A stretch of DNA of 64,000 nucleotides from Sphagnum compactum (taxonomy: Eukaryota > Bryophyta > Sphagnopsida > Sphagnales). Each line of letters starts with the position of its first letter. Position 1 is the first letter of the stretch. Of this stretch, positions 36,501 to 49,739 are shown in pieces. The translations under genes and the position numbers were made by a program. The stretch covers positions 5,766,001-5,830,000 of the forward strand of contig OZ234495.1 in assembly GCA_965153455.1 (NCBI GenBank), given 5' to 3'. The notes under the pieces are model-generated. The model saw nothing but the letters and a program-made list of their open reading frames with translations. It was not told where the DNA came from and made no database searches.

Positions 36501-37089
36501 AAAAAGTGTTTTCTGTTCACATATCATCCATCCATCCATCCATCCATCTTGTAGGGTGTGCCCATGGGAGCTGGTTCAGTTTAGCCCTCCTGACAGGAAG
36601 GAAAATAAATTAACAGGAGAGGAAAAGACAGACAGTGAAAATATATGTAACAGCAGTGTCGAAAAATATGAAGATATGATGAAAGGCTGCTCTCCCACCC
36701 TCACTGACTTGAAATCAGTTCCAGAAAGGAGAAATCTTTAAACTGCAATATTTCTGAGATGTTTGTTTGTTGGGGTGACTTTTTAATAAATTCCATTCTG
36801 CTTTGTCTTCCTTCTGCTGTGTAATCATGGGGCCGAAGGATTTATCAGGCATCTTGTCGCTTGGTTAAGCACCTGACAATGTCAGTCAAATTACATGCAA
36901 AGAATCACAAATTTTTAATGGCTAGTAGTAGAGTTGTATGTCAAGTCCTGAGATCATTCTGATTCTCAGGATTAAACCCCAGATTCAATGGGGGTGAGAA
37001 TATCCAGTTTTGACATAATAGGGCATCAAACGCATAACTGAGATAGAAAACTGTACAAAGCGAAATAACTGACACCCAAACTAGTTTTT

Positions 37090-37655
37090 TTTTCCATCAG
37101 TTTTTGTGGTGGTAAACTGAGTTTCATCCTGTCTTTCCTCTTTCCTGAGCGCCTCCACTACTCCTCCTACCTATACAAGTATTATAATTACTCTCGAGCC
37201 TTGTGCATTAAATGCTGAGTTTCTGCATTTCATACAGAGGGCGACTTTAGACAAGGGTCGAAGTTCCAGGTGACAATGAACTCAAGCAATCTTATTGGTC
37301 GAAAGCTCTAATTTGGTTCCAAGGCCTTTAGATGAGGGTCCAAGACCAAAAAGTGGCGAATTGAGGCTAAACCTACATGGCACCTGTTTTGGAAGGGATA
37401 AATCAATTGGTTTGGATCAACAAACAGTGCAAAATGGGAGCTCCTGATTTGGAGAGCCAAGAGTGAGACTAGGGACCAAGGTATCAGTCCAACTCAAGGA
37501 TTCAATTTGCTTCAAATCAATCCAAATTTCTTCCTAGGAAATTGGACTCTCCTCTCAAGTGGGCCTGAGATTTAATAAAATTTCCTTACTTTGCGGCTAC
37601 CCTGAAAAAGGGGATAGTGGGTGAAAGCAGGCCCAAAGACATGATGAAGACAGGG
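37090..37655 (+). repeat. dispersed repeat C, interrupted copy
   Basis: Two blocks, 37090-37245 and about 37560-37655, match in inverted orientation a continuous segment at 49740-49975. Shared strings include GGTAAACTGAGTTTCAT, GAGCGCCTCCACT, AATTACTCTCGA and AAAATTTCCTTACTTTGCGG. The intervening 315 bp here is absent from the other copy, so it was either inserted here or deleted there. Confidence 0.8.
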
Positions 37656-39746
37656 GTGAGTGTACGGATAACTCTAACATTACATAAGATATTATGAGGT
37701 TGCTCCTACAAATGCAATTCACTATTGGTCTCTTGCAATTTTGTTAAAAACCTGACTGATTTCGGTTTGGAGTGGTTGGAGTTGGACCAGGGTTTATTTG
37801 GAGGATTTTGTGATGTAACCAAAGTGGCAATCATCCAGAAAATAATTTAGCCAAATAGGGCTACATACAAGATTTGAAAGTAGGAGAGAAAAAAAAAAAA
37901 AAACAGAGAATCCTTCTATATTCTTGGCTACCTACTGGAATTCATCATTAAAATCTGATAATTTGAGGAAGAGAAAACATCTTAGAAATCTGACAAAATT
38001 TGTGTCATTTTTTCCCCCATGAAAAAATCCTTTATATAGCGCAAAATCATATTTTTCAGGTCAAAATTTGACAAAAAAAAAATTCGCCAGTAAAAAGTTG
38101 GGCTTCCCCAGATTATGAGATTTCAAATATGCTGCAAAACACATTTGAAAGACGTATAAGCTTGGATAGTATAATATATCTATCTATGAAGGAAGGTAAA
38201 TTTGTTTTGTTTTGTTTTGTAGTTATGAGATCGACTGAACAAGGGATGCTTCAGATCAAGTTTTGGTGTGTTTGGAAAGCTCTCGACGAGGAGGAGGTGG
38301 GCTTGGTTTGGTTCCATGACATTTGGACTTGTGGTGCAAAAGTTCTTGAAGTATGAAAAAACAACTTGTGGGAGCACAGACAAAGGTCTACTAGAGCCTA
38401 CAACTACTTCCTTCCTTGAACCACTTGAGCCAGATATGCCTAACAGTTTTAAATATGCACACTGGCAACCACAATCCAAAACTGGGATCTAAGAAAAACT
38501 GTTACTTACATTCAGAGAGAAGTCAGCAAAGTTTCAGACTTATGTCATGCCGCGCAACAGAGCACAACAACACAAAGGGGTGTTTTTGTCAGAAGTGCTT
38601 TTTTAGGTTGCAGAATGGGAACTAGAAACCAAAATAAAAAGTCACAAAATAGTCACAAAACTCAAGTCACCAGGGACACATAAGTACAGTACAATACCAT
38701 AGTCATAAAAGCATTCAGAAACTTATTACTCCTATTATGTCTAGCACGTACAATCCACAACAATTTTTTGCCGAAATGTTTCATTATTTCAAAATAACAG
38801 GGAGATATACTGTAGTTAACACCACTAATCGGTGTAGGATGAAGGGTGGAATCTCTCCTGAGTGACAATCGTGTATCTATCAACAAGCAAGAGAGAGATT
38901 GATTAATTTACTGATTCACATATTGTATTCTTCAAGCTAAAACATATCAGAAGAATTGATAGACCTTTTACACCTAATACTGACCATAATACTTTCTTCT
39001 TAGAAAGAAAATGATGGTAGAGTTTTGATATCATTTATCTGTCTGATGCCGAGTGCCACAGTCCAGAGGAGTGTGGAGTAATTGGGTTGTTGCTTGCAAA
39101 CAACTGCCATCTTTTCAGTCACAATTGAAAGCAGTAGTAAGAAGCTCTTTCCCTGTGTAAAACAACAGTGCCAACAACACTGAGTAACACCTTGCACATT
39201 CACATTTGAGAAAATCCAAGAATGTTGAGCTACGACCATGAGTGTTAATACTTTATTTCAAAGAACTATTTTCAGTAGATGGGGGAGGGGCAACATCCAC
39301 ATTCAAACATCAATGAATCCAAAAGAAAGTAAGTGGTGTTGGAAGGTTATATCCCTTTACCCCAGTTTTGGTGTAGAAGAAGATAGGTACAAGCTTGAGG
39401 GTGTGTGAAGGAAGCAACTGTCTTCATCATGTGAAGCTCTGATCTCTGCCCAACCTGCAGAGAAGTTTGACAAAGCAGCAAACTTCCTTGCCTAAAGAGC
39501 TGCACAAGTAGTCTTGAACTTTTTGGAGTTCCAACTTAAAGGAAACTCCTTTCAACTTTTTTGTTGTTTTGAAACAAAAGTTGACTGCCTAACCAAATTG
39601 GCAAAACCTTTTGAACTGAAGTAAGAAGCCATGGGCATTGAGGTTGTGTACATTGAGAACTCAAAAGATGGCATACAATGCCATGATCCTGGAGCAGGGT
39701 GGTGCGATGAGTTCCTCTACCCAGAAATCTGGCATTGCAAACTCTT

Positions 39747-42700
39747 TTACAGCCCCAAAAGTATGTAGTAGAGAAGTGAAATTGGCAAAGCAATTAGCAT
39801 CCCGAATATCACCCTGCCATTTCAACAACATAGCTTCACTTAGTTTACCCTCTCATTCTATCCTAAGCTGCCCATCTAAGAGAGTCAAGAACAGTTTTTT
39901 CTGCTTCCATTGGCCTCTTGTCATCAAAGATGTTTCATTATATATCCGGGAATATCAAAGAGTGACAAGTGCTTACGCTGTACTAAGGATATCTGGATGT
40001 ACATTGTACTCCCTTGCAAACACAAATGGAACAATGCCTTGAGGTAATGCAGCCTGTTTCAACACTCACACCAATTTAGACTACGTTGACAACAGAACTC
40101 AAAAAGTTTCTATCCAAGCTTTCCTTAGGTCAATGGCATTTAACATCAGCTGACACAAAAAAACAGTGTAGTGGCTGAAAATACAAAAGATGACACATGT
40201 ACCTAAGCCTGTGCTTAGGTACCATTTGTGTTTGCTACTAATCTGCCTTCAGTATATAGACCTAGCAACTAGAGATGTGGAATAATGAGTTTGTAATACC
40301 TGCACTATGGACACATGCAGACTGACACCTCGGAGGCCCACCAAGAGGGATGCTGCTGCAAACAATGCAGGGCCAAGGAGGAAACGAAGCCCCATTCCAA
40401 CAATAGTCCAATATGTTCCACACACAAGAATCCGCTGTTGCAATCCCATGAACAGACCTATCACCACAAAGAAAAAATAAATTCCATCAACTCAAATTCC
40501 AACTTACATTGTTTCTGACCTTCTGGAGAGTGATTGATACCCTTGATATAGCGTCAAATGTAAACATGCGGTACAGACTACAGAACCACATCTAAAGAAT
40601 CACAAAAAGAACTATCACAATCCTGATGTGAATTTGACAAGCATGACCTTAGTGGCATTGGCATGTTAGCTGCTAGAAAGTCACAAGAACTAGTAATGGG
40701 TGTGAAGATAATGGAACAATTTCTCCTTAATTTTGCAAAGACCAGTTGCAGAAATGCTTACCAAGACTGAACATGGCCATCCCAAGACCAGCATCAGACA
40801 GGATGTGCACAGAGTTGTGCAGTATAAGTGGCATTTGGAAATGCCATCTGCACAATCCAGGGGAAGGAAGAAGAACAATTCAGTGAGATGAAAATGAAAA
40901 GATAATTGTTTGCTTTGTACCTACATTTGGGCTGTAAGAGCAAATCTTCTAGAAACCTGAAAGAACACTTGACTGATATATACCTTCTGCAAAACACCAG
41001 TGTACCTGAAGGCAAGAAGGGACCAGACTACTCCAACAATGCTGGAGTATGTATTAGGGTTACGAATGAGCTTGCGAAATGTCATGACAGAGATGAGCTT
41101 GACCATCACAATCGTAGGAGGCATGTCTTTCTTGTTCTCCTCATCCTCGTCCTCTGGAAGCTTAGGTCTTAGTTCTGTGGTTGAAGTGGAGCCAAACTTG
41201 TCAAACCGTGGACCGCTTTTATCTATATCCTCCACCTTGAAATTATGCCTGTTTCCGAAGCTGAAGTCCTCTCGTGAGTAATCATCATAAGCTTGTGCTG
41301 ACCTTGGATCTGGCAAACCTATTTATCAATTTGCCAAAGAATTAGATTGCCCGGAGCAATGATCTCTGGTCAGTTTAAAAGAGAGTTATCAGGAGAATTC
41401 TGGAATCTGACCAAGCTCTTACAGACATGTGGTGAGGTTCAATCTTCAAGAACCCATTATCTGGACAAAGGAAAGATGACAACAATGGCAACACAGTACC
41501 TACCCAGCCAGAAACGGAAACCTATCAAACTTGAACACAATTGGGCTCAAGAATCAGATGCCCAGAGATACAATTTCTGCAGTTTGAAAGAACACATCAG
41601 GAGAATTGTGGAAGAGGATAAACCTTCTCACAAATCTGCTCAGGTTCCTGCTTCAAGAGAGAGACTCCAGAGACAAAAGACAAAAACAGAGAGAGACGCT
41701 GGAGAGACAAATGAGAAACAGTGACACAGACAAGAAGTTCACTCACCAGCTCCTGCTGCGTCGGAAGCATTGTCGGATTGTGGATGCACAAGCAGGCGCA
41801 CCTCCCTAGGATCAAAATCATGATGTCGCAAAGGGCTGCTTCCCCCAAACACATGCAATCCTCCGCCATCCGCCGCCACGGGGGAAGCACTGGCACTCCA
41901 CACGAACATGTGAAGCTCCTTGGCGGCATCCTGGTCTCCTCGTACTCTAGGGTCCGTCAAGCGCCTGGGTGAAGCTCTTGAGTCCATGGCAGGCGGAGCT
42001 GCAGCAAAGGCAACAGTAGTGGTCCCTGCTGCATCTCCAACTCCATTACTTGCAGCATGCGGCGGTCCAAGAACAGCAGCTGCTCCTCCTCCTCCGTGTG
42101 CTGCTCCCGATCCCGCCGGCTCATGTCCTCCGCCTCTGCCATGCATACGTCCTCCAGTCGCTACAGCACCACCTCCTCCCCTATATAGCGGCGGCGCAAA
42201 TCTCGGCGAGTTGTTGATCATCGTTGTCCCCTTGGGATAGGTATGCACTACTTCCTTGAAGCTTTCTTCATTGAAATTGGAGGTTCTTGGCGTTGGAGCC
42301 CTGGAAGATTGCAGCGAGTACACATCCGAGGACGTGAAGTTGGACTGGCGACGAGTAGGGCTCTTCCCGGAAGTCATGAGCATCATGCTGTAGAACTCCT
42401 CATTGTGGTTGAAGTTGGAGTCACGGGGAGTCGGATTCCTTGAAGAATGCAGACTGTAAATCTCCGCTCCAGTCAGATTACTAGGTCGTGGCGTCAAAGC
42501 TTTGGAGCTCGGCGTCAGGACTCCCATGGATCGGCTAGAATGCACTTGTGTGCCGGACTGCATGCTAGTAGTAGGAGAGCGCACAGACACAGACCTGCGT
42601 ACCGTGACATGCAGTTTTCCATCATCTCCAAACGCTGTTTCTGTGAGCACCGGCTCTCTTGTCCCGTCCAGCGAGATGACATCAGAGTCGACTTTGAAGC

Positions 42701-43220
42701 TTGCGATGGAGCCTGCCGTGTCCGGGAATTGCTCCATGATGAGGATCCTTGCAGCGCGATACTCGTACATCACAAGCAGAAGAGTATACCAGATGATGCA
42801 TTGTAGCACCACTGCTTGCACCGTGAGACTGCCAGGACCTGCGCCATACATGGCAGCCAGAAGCGGCGTCCCCATCACCAGCGTGTTAGGAATCGTCCCC
42901 AGCATGAAGATGGTGATCATCCAGTCCAGAGAACCCGACTTGGCGTACCGCGCCCAGAGAGCGAGCGCGAGAAGAAGAGCGACCTTGGAGACTGCATCGG
43001 CAGCGATGAAGCGGAAGTTCATGGCATAAGGATCATTACCAGCGATGAACTGGAAAGACAGCAACGGCACGGCGAAGATGGAAACGAAGCGATTCACGCC
43101 CATACATTGTTGCGGTGTTAGGATCCCCCACCATTTCACGGAGCCGTAAGCAAGCATCATCGCCACGTACAACGGCACCACCGCACTGAGCACATTGTAC
43201 AAATCCCCTCCCGTTATCAT
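39747..43220 (-). CDS. PIN: canonical (long) PIN auxin efflux carrier, six exons
   Basis: Plasma-membrane auxin exporter. Exons read by eye on the minus strand: 43220-41747, 41318-41006, 40847-40762, 40457-40300, 40053-39977, 39813-39747; all GT-AG, in phase, 724 aa. Starts [21 protein letters not shown] as in land-plant PINs and ends YYILLGL. Helices 1-5 cover about residues 1-155, including [12 protein letters not shown]; helices 6-10 are in exons 2-6 with NPNTY at 578-582 and [13 protein letters not shown]...[21 protein letters not shown]. The central loop (about 160-560) carries phosphorylation-type motifs TPRPSN (243), TPRDSN (264), TRRQSN (289) and TPRTSN (310), and the conserved [16 protein letters not shown] Gly/Ala-rich segment fills 347-410. 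A long loop with these motifs means polar plasma-membrane PIN rather than the short endoplasmic-reticulum type. Which PIN subgroup it belongs to cannot be said. Confidence 0.96.
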
Positions 43221-43874
43221 CTCGAGAAAATAAAGCTTCCGATCCTTGGTTTGTTCAAGTCACCGGGATAAACAAAAGCTTGCAAGCAGTGCTCGTCCTC
43301 CTGGTCTTCCTGCTTGACTGGGGAACAGCTACAAGAAGCCGCTATTGCTGCCGCTGCTGCTGATCTTCTTCTCTTGATGCAATGCAAGAGAGCTATGAAG
43401 CCACCGCCGAGTCTGAGACTGTAAGCTGAGATCAGTTGCTACTGCCACTACATTCAAGAACAAAACAATTAGACAACACTCATGAACACATGTCACTTAG
43501 GAGGCATCGAATTGTAGAAGAAGATTTCCGCTGTCTGCCTTTCGACCCAGCAGCAGCAGCATTTGCAACCAGTCTATATGATTTATGAACACCAAACACA
43601 AGACGAGACGAGACGAGAACAAGACTTGTACTCACTTCGGGAATTGGCCAAGTCCTCCTCCTCCTCTTCCTTCTGTTGCTGCTGCTCTTGCACAGCTGCC
43701 TACCGCTGCTACCGCTGCCACGAGCTCAAGCAATAGCAGCTTGAGCAAGAACAGTTTGGAGGCAACAGCTACACAAGACGCGTCTTCTGCCTCAACAACA
43801 ACAACGTTATAAGATGATGGCAGGCATATTGTAGTTAGTCTTTGAGAGAGAAGAGAGAGGAGAGGAGAGAGGCA

Positions 43875-43905
<31 letters not shown>

Positions 43906-43960
43906 AAGAGAAGAGAAGAGAGGAGAAGAGCAGAGAGAGGCAATGAGAAATCCTTCGTTT
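43221..43960 (-). promoter_or_regulatory. leader and promoter region of the PIN gene
   Basis: Sequence upstream of the PIN ATG. A long GA microsatellite on the plus strand (43843-43940) is CT-rich in the transcript sense, as seen in many plant core promoters and 5' leaders. Short CAG/CTG-like triplet stretches lie between 43335 and 43760. The transcription start and any leader intron cannot be fixed. Confidence 0.5.
43843..43940. repeat. (GA)n microsatellite
   Basis: Nearly pure GA/GAGAA tract of about 95 bp upstream of the PIN gene, including ten or more uninterrupted AG units at 43875-43900. Confidence 0.95.
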
Positions 43961-44019
43961 GGTTCTGAGTTACTACCCGTGTTTTCGGGCAGATACCCGG
44001 ATTGGTGGGTAAGAATTGT

Positions 44020-44300
44020 TGGCTCTGGTTTGTAAAAACCGCGATGGAATTGGGTATGATTTATTTTTTCGAAAACAGTTCCGGAATTGGAATTGGGTCT
44101 GGATTTATTTTTTGAAAACAGATCCGGAATTGGAATTGGGTCTGATTTTCTGAAACACTTACTTCCGAAACTGGAATCCGAATTGCTTGCGTCTGATTTT
44201 TTGAAATGGTTCCGGAATCGGAATTGGAATTGTGTCTGATTTTTTGAAACGGTTCTAGAACCGCAATTGGGATCAGATTTTTTTTAATTTTTTAAAAAAA
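44020..44300. repeat. degenerate tandem repeat, GGAATTGGAATTGGGTCTGA type
   Basis: Four to five imperfect copies of a unit of about 55-60 bp made of CCGGAATTGGAATTGGGTCT, then GATTTTTTGAAAACAG. Copies lie at roughly 44080, 44125, 44170-44200 and 44235. Degenerate relatives continue to about 44540. A G-run of 13 is at 44387-44399. Confidence 0.75.
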
Positions 44301-44559
44301 GTTTGGATTCCTGGTTCCATTCATGTGTGGAACTGGGATTGGAACCGAGATTTTTTTAAATTTACGAAAAACCGAGAACGGCAGAGGGGGGGGGGGGGAG
44401 AGGGGGTGTAACAAATTGTTAATCGGGTGTCGGATCCAGTTCGGTTTCCGTGGAGTCAAGTTTTGATTTTTCAGATCAGCACCGAAACCGGACTCAAAAT
44501 TGATTCATTTGAAGAAAATCATCGAACCCAAAGAACCGGAAACACCCTTATGAGACGGG

Positions 44560-46299
44560 TATTAAAAGTGGAATTATATAATTAGATATGTGCCAAATAA
44601 ATTTAATTTGTGTTTAAAAAAAAATATACCAATTAATTTGATCACAAGAACTAAGCAAATATCGAATGATAGCCAAAGACACCATTTTAATCTCCTTTTC
44701 ATAATCAAACATATTCAATTTTTGTTCATTAACAAATTTATGGAATAGTATACTTAATTTTTCCACCCAATTCGTGTTTGGGGAACCCTTGACACAATTT
44801 ATAAATTTTTTATAATTTAAATAACATTTTTAATAAAAAAATTCTTGCATCTAAATTAAATTAAATTAAATTAAATAGCAATGAGTTTGTAATAATATGT
44901 ACAATGGAAATTAAGGAGGAAAGGGAAACTTTTGAATAATGAAGCTTCGTAAAAATACTTTGACATTGAATTATTATTTTTAAAATGGAAATTGAAACTC
45001 ATTTGAGAAGTTCTTAATCAAGTTCTATAAATGAATTATTTTCAAGCATCAAACTAGGTTTCTAAAATATGACTTCAATATTTTTAAAGACAAAAAAAAA
45101 TTAAAAAAATTATGGATGATTTAATTTTCCGCAACTATGCCAAGGACAAAACAAATTGTGCATGAAAAGTTGGGTTCCAAAAACAAAAAGGAAAAAAGAA
45201 AAGAAAAAAAAAAAAAGAGGTTTAATTGTATTGGTGTAATTGACCCACCTAGTAATATGCATATAATGAGATTCATTTTTTGTTCATAAAAAATAGGTTG
45301 TGAAACTTTTTTTTAAAACCAAAAAAAAAAAAAAGAAGTAAAATTTTATATACCATCTTGATAACCTACACCATCATCCTCAATTCAATAATTTACAATT
45401 GAAAATAAGCTTTGGCCAAAACATTAGATACCCATCTTGATAACCTAGGCCCGACCTACTATTGGCCATTTACTATCTATCGGTGGGACATTAATTTGGA
45501 AATCTCAAAGTATTGTGACCGATGGTGGTTTAAACATACACCACCGTTCGTTTATAACACATTCCCCCACATACATGGTACTCATGTCGACTTACTTTTA
45601 TGCTAATGGAACAATACAAGTTGGAAAGTATGCATTCCCAATAAGTTGACGGTTTGGTCGGCTTCCTCGGTCTTTGGTATTGAGGTCTCTAAACCAAAAA
45701 TAATAATCTTAAAAAGAGTCTCTACAATTGGGCACTAAAAGGAAGAAAACCATTTTATTTTTTTCCTAGTGGAGGAATCAATTAATTAAAAGCTTGCACA
45801 TTAATGTTATAATATGTATATATATATAAGTGGGTGAATCTCCAAAAGGAAAAATTAAAAATAAAATAAGGTATAATTTTTAAAAGGGCATTTTTGGGGT
45901 GTTGGCATAACAAATATGATGTTGGTCCCTTTTTGCCTCTTTTAGACATAACTTTTGTTATGTCAAGAAGTGTGTTTGAAACAAACTTGTTGGTTTGTAG
46001 ACCAAAAGTGAAACTAATATGAACCATTTTGTTTCCATTATTTTAGTTCCAAGACTTAGTCAAGTATTCTACATCTCAAGACAACACAACAACAATTGAA
46101 AGAAAAGAAACCTCACAAGTTGTTTTTATTTCAAGTTTGATTTGATTTTCAATCGTGTTGTCTCAATGACTAGTTCAATGAAGTTTCAATTAGTGCATGG
46201 AATGTGGACAAAGGTTTTAATGCTACAAACGGTGCTAAAAATTTGTAGCTCGACATGCACTAGTAAAATGGTTTTACACAATAGATTTCGAATGAAGTA
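44560..46299. other. AT-rich spacer
   Basis: AT-rich with several A-runs (45075, 45205, 45325). The short frame 45412-45606 (+) matches no family I recognise. No gene supported. Confidence 0.5.
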
Positions 46300-46613
46300 C
46301 CAACTAAGTTGTGTTTAGATTCATTATAGAGTATAGTAGCTTAAAGGGATTTTGGCCCCCTAGGTAAAAATAAATAATAGGTCTATTTTTTTTATATGAG
46401 GATTTTTGAAAGATGATATATTTTGGCTTGTGTTGAAACTTGAGATTTGGTGTAGAGTTGTAATATCTTTGAAGGGTTTTGTTTTTTTTTAAAGGATCTT
46501 TTTGAAGATTAGGTATATTTTTGCAGGGTAAAAATTATTTGAGTTTCCATAATTCTTCTTTTGCTTTAAAATACATTTTAATGTAAATGGCAAGGCCATA
46601 GTGTGACACACAC
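46300..46613 (+). repeat. dispersed repeat A, copy 2
   Basis: Same family and orientation as 35633-35938, from TAGATTCATTATAGAGTATA to GGCCATAGTGTGACAC. The preceding hairpin seen in copy 1 is not conserved here. Confidence 0.85.
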
Positions 46614-47082
46614 CCTTGTTGTGAAGAGGGTTTAAGGTTTAGTTTTGACCTCAATGAATGTCCACAAAATTTTGTGCTTAAACGTCAAAATGATGTTTGG
46701 GATTGATCGATCGACTCTAATGATTTGCCCAAGTGGATACAATTGAATAGTTTTTCATCTTATAGTGTTCCATTTTCATGTTTAATGGGTGATAATTCAG
46801 AAGGCGTTAACATACTATGTTGATGTGATAAATATTGCTAGAGGCCCAAAATAGGGTGGGTTTGCTTTAAGTCCATTTTGGAGCCCTTGCTATGGTCTCT
46901 AGATGTTGTGCCCATCTCTCAATTTAGGAATATTATTGGACCCATGTCCAATAGAGACATCCTACAAACTTAGGATGAGAAAAATGACCATGATATCAAG
47001 ATAGCATTTAATGGCTTTTGATGGAAAATTTTGGAATGGAGCCCTTTCTTAGTGACAAGAGTAAACTATGTATATATACGGT

Positions 47083-47158
47083 AAGGAACCCCTATTGAGT
47101 CTTCATGGATTTGAGGCTGGGCCCTAAATTGCACAAAGAGCCTCAATTGGGGTTCCTT
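47083..47158. other. inverted repeat (hairpin)
   Basis: AAGGAACCCCTATTGAG at 47083-47099 pairs with CTCAATTGGGGTTCCTT at 47142-47158, 16 of 17 positions, with a 42-base loop. An inner perfect 8-bp inverted repeat (TTGAGGCT/AGCCTCAA) overlaps the right arm, so two alternative folds exist. Confidence 0.6.
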
Positions 47159-47284
47159 CCCCCAATCCAATGTAAGGCACATTTTCAAATTTAAGAATCT
47201 TACAAAAGTGTTAGGTCCCTTACACTAAATTTGAAAAGTTCCTTAGGAAGGACCCTTATGGGCCCAAATGAGCCAATCAATAGT

Positions 47285-47430
47285 CACCAGCACACCATGA
47301 GGGATGACTCGGTAAGTGGACAGAAAAACAATTTTCCATTGGGCTCTAGTTCCCTAGCTGACCATGTTGGTTAGGTTAGCTCATTTTCTCTTTTTACTAC
47401 TCACCTACTAACCGACTCACTAACCCTTCC
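47285..47430 (+). repeat. dispersed repeat B, copy 1
   Basis: Shares, in inverted orientation with 53200-53365, the order CAGCACACCATGAGGG, GGTAAGTGG, CATTGGGCTCTAGTTCCCTA, GCTGACCATGTTGGTTAG and CTCACCTACTAACCG. The two copies are clearly homologous but substantially diverged. Confidence 0.8.
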
Positions 47431-49739
47431 TTACCGATGTGATGAAATACATGCATCTACTTAAGTGTGGTTCCAAATGGGTCATAAACACATACATATA
47501 TTCAACAACAATGCAACCCAAACTCTTAAGTTACATGAAGAAGCCTCATTCTCTTTATAGTTTGCTTTGCATGTCCACATGGGAGCAAAATTCTTGGGAT
47601 TCCCTAAAAACCCTTTTTCAAAATGGAAATATTTTGATGTCCCAAAAAGTTGGTGGCTCAACATAGCTCTTAGGAAATCTAACATTTTTGAAGTTATGGG
47701 GTTAATAAGAAACCCTTACTTTGGAAATGTGTTCCAAATTCCTTTGGTTTAGTTATGCCTTGGCATGTCAAAGCCAATTCTTTTTGTCTCATTTTAATTT
47801 TATTTTTGCTTCTATTGCAAACCCAAAGCTAGGGATTATTACATCAATGCAAATGTTCTTCCACATATTGAAATACATGTGTTCTCTTTAATTCTTCCCA
47901 CTCCTATGCTTTTAGTTAAGCACACAATGCTTTCAATGGTATTGGTTGACAAGTAGATTGTTTACAAATGATGGTGTTCCCAATTGTGTCACAAATACGA
48001 ACCTTGGTATTTAGGTTATCAAAAAAGTTTGCCTCGCTTATCATATTTAAACATGCCTTTTAATTAAAACACTTCCATCCTCATTTTACCATATGATAAT
48101 TGAATGATGAATTTTTAAAGTGCATAAAACATGGCGAGATTTAGGAAAGATGATTTTATTTTTAGGATCATTTCAATTTTTGAAACAAAATGATCATAAA
48201 GATCAAATCCATTTGGTAAGGTTTTTCAATTATTCGTGTTCACATGTAAGACTTGGGTAAGCAAAGGTTTCAAAATATTGTGCCTTTCACGTGACAAGCA
48301 AATTAGCAATGTTTGGATTTGCACAAGGGAGGTCACAAAATTGGAACACTATCAATAAAAAGTCTCAAGGTTGTGGAATTCCAAAATTTACATTAATAGT
48401 CCATAAGTAGTTAACTCTTCATTCCCCCTTAGAATGATGGCTCCTTTTTTCTTCTCAAAAATTTGTTAAGTAAATATTCAAATATTGGGTCAAATAGCCC
48501 TTGGGGTCTCACATTTAAGAGTATATATATCATGTCAAAAAGGTTTCTATTCATCTTCACCTACAAAAACATGCAAAACACACAAAACACTTACTATATC
48601 TCCCCTTATGGTATACCTTAGAAACAAATTAAATTAGAGATAATTGAAAAATAAATTATATATGGCATGGAATTTAAGTTGCATGGGTCTTCTAAAATTT
48701 TTACATAATTACAAAAGTGTGAAAATGAACGAAAATGAGTTTTTTTACATTCAAACTTTTCATGACTTGGGATCATAGTCAATTGCTATTTTTTGGGGGG
48801 AGGACTTGTATTTTATCTTGAGGTATATCTCCTATGTTGCTTCATCTTATATATGTATTAAAAAAAAAAAAAACCCCCACCCTCCCAACAATTATTCTAT
48901 TAAATTATGGTCCCATATGTTGTACATGGTCGATACAAAATAATGTTCTAAGATGAACCATGAACTACAACTTAGTCCACATATGATGCATTGCCATTCC
49001 TTTAATCTTGTAGTGGTGACAATGGGCAACATGATTTTTTGGTGGCAAAAATTTTGCCCTTCACCTTAATCATAGTTAGGTTAGCTATATTATAGAAACA
49101 TGTAAGATGTTCAAAATGGTGGATTGAGCACACAACTCAACACTACCACATAAGATGATTTTGTCTTACCACAACAATAGGCCATGGCTCATGTGTGATG
49201 TAAAACTTTGCATTTCATACATTGCAATGTGACATATGTGCTTTTTATTGTTGCACATATTGCATTAATATTACGGTTTGACATTTGTTTAAAAAAAAAA
49301 TTTATTATTTTTTCCTGATTGCCCAACTAAGATGTTCGTGATGATCAAACACATCTTGGTGCTGCCCAAACACAAATTTTGTGTGTTATAATACACACCC
49401 AAGGTGTGTAACGGACATTAAAAAAGACATATTATGTCTCTTGGTTTTTATTACACACCCAAAGAGTGTTTATAGCAAGACCCAAATTTTTGTTCAATAG
49501 TTAGGCTTCAGCACTCGATTTTTGAATTTCTAAATTTTTTGGCATAGACAAATAATATTAACAAGAGACACAGAATTATAGCAAAGCATTTTCAGCATTT
49601 TGGATAATTAAAATTTCAACAAATTATTTATGAAAAAAATAAAATTAATGCCGAATCTGTTCAGGGCAAACAATCATTTGAAACCGGCTTTGGGCTTTGT
49701 CATAAGAAAAAAAAAAAACCCCCCAAGACAGTAGAGTTA

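Larger units (their letters stand above)
34819..39746. other. spacer downstream of the retrotransposon
   Basis: About 4.9 kb with no gene recognised. It carries a long hairpin (35455-35540), one copy of dispersed repeat A (35633-35938), a fragment of repeat B (36415-36500), a copy of repeat C (37090-37655) and A-runs. The part next to 39747 should contain the PIN 3' UTR. Confidence 0.45.
46620..49739. other. spacer with scattered repeats
   Basis: No gene recognised. Includes an inverted repeat at 47083-47158, repeat B at 47285-47430, an A/C run at 48860-48880, and ordinary AT-rich sequence. The 47439-47752 frames show no domain. Confidence 0.45.

Noticed and set aside
41920-43121. Plus-strand frames of 106, 119, 175 and 101 codons
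   Set aside because: They are antisense shadows of PIN exon 1, which has strong family identity on the minus strand.
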